Below are positions 6,075 to 6,118 of a stretch of 6,118 nt of DNA, in pieces. The DNA is from Candidatus Binataceae bacterium (GTDB lineage: Bacteria > Desulfobacterota > Binatia > Binatales > Binataceae). Within the stretch, counting starts at the first letter, position 1. The number at the start of each line of letters is the position of its first letter. The position numbers and the translations under genes are program-made. The stretch lies in NCBI GenBank assembly GCA_030042765.1, contig JASHZA010000345.1, positions 1-6,118 of the forward strand, given 5' to 3'. Below the pieces are notes generated by a model. The model was not told where the DNA came from, did not search any database, and saw only the letters and a program-made list of their open reading frames with translations.

Positions 6075-6118
6075 AATACATCGATGAATACCGTGAACCG
6101 CGAGCGGCCGAGCAGTTT
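6071..6118 (+). CDS. hypD: Hydrogenase formation protein HypD (3' partial, first 16 codons)
   Basis: Only the N-terminus MKYIDEYREPRAAEQF is in the window; it matches the start of HypD, the [4Fe-4S] protein that works with HypC to cyanate the iron centre. The start is GTG 6071, overlapping the hypC stop by 4 nt (GTGA), with GAGGAG upstream. The hypC-hypD order is the usual one in hyp operons and strengthens the call. Nothing of the Fe-S or active-site cysteines can be seen, since the gene runs off the window edge. Confidence 0.92.
   Translation, partial: MKYIDEYREPRAAEQF

Noticed and set aside
1..6118. CRISPR array, insertion sequence, tRNA/rRNA or intrinsic terminator
   Set aside because: No regularly spaced repeats, transposase motifs, RNA-gene signatures or GC hairpin plus T-run were seen; the window is coding almost end to end.

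Overview
This window is a gapless, single-direction (+ strand) stretch of a [NiFe]-hydrogenase operon together with its maturation genes. The DNA is GC-rich and bacterial in style, with Shine-Dalgarno-like GGAG/GAGG motifs before most starts. I cannot name the taxon from sequence alone. The hydrogenase looks like a cytosolic group 3b type, i.e. a NAD(P)-linked soluble 'sulfhydrogenase' of the HydBGDA/HyhBGSL kind. The small subunit has no Tat signal, and the gene before it encodes a PyrK/ferredoxin-reductase-like FAD/NAD(P) subunit.

Structural genes (1-2723): the 3' part of the FAD/NAD(P)-binding diaphorase subunit (hydG, its 5' end lying before the window), the complete [Fe-S] small subunit (hydD) and the complete [NiFe] large subunit (hydA). 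hydA has both CxxC nickel-binding motifs and a short C-terminal tail that should be removed during maturation. The usual fourth subunit of this class (hydB, extra Fe-S clusters) would be expected just upstream and is not visible.

Maturation genes (2725-6118): an M52-family endopeptidase that would trim the HydA tail, hypA (nickel insertion), hypF (carbamoyl transfer for CN- ligand synthesis), hypC (Fe(CN)2CO scaffold chaperone) and the first 16 codons of hypD. hypB, which often lies between hypA and hypF, is absent from that junction. hypE and the rest of hypD would be expected downstream.

Layout: all eight reading frames are on the + strand, and every junction is between a 23-nt overlap and a 2-nt gap. 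There is no stretch over 2 nt without a gene, and no promoter, terminator, RNA gene, repeat array or mobile element was seen. The genes are probably co-transcribed from a promoter upstream of the window and translationally coupled. Electrons would pass between H2 at the HydA NiFe site, the HydD Fe-S chain, the HydG flavin and NAD(P)H, while the downstream genes build and insert the NiFe(CN)2CO cofactor. I see no undescribed system here. The points worth a second look are the missing hypB, some motif substitutions, a codon-use drift along the operon and an enrichment of the palindrome CGATCG.
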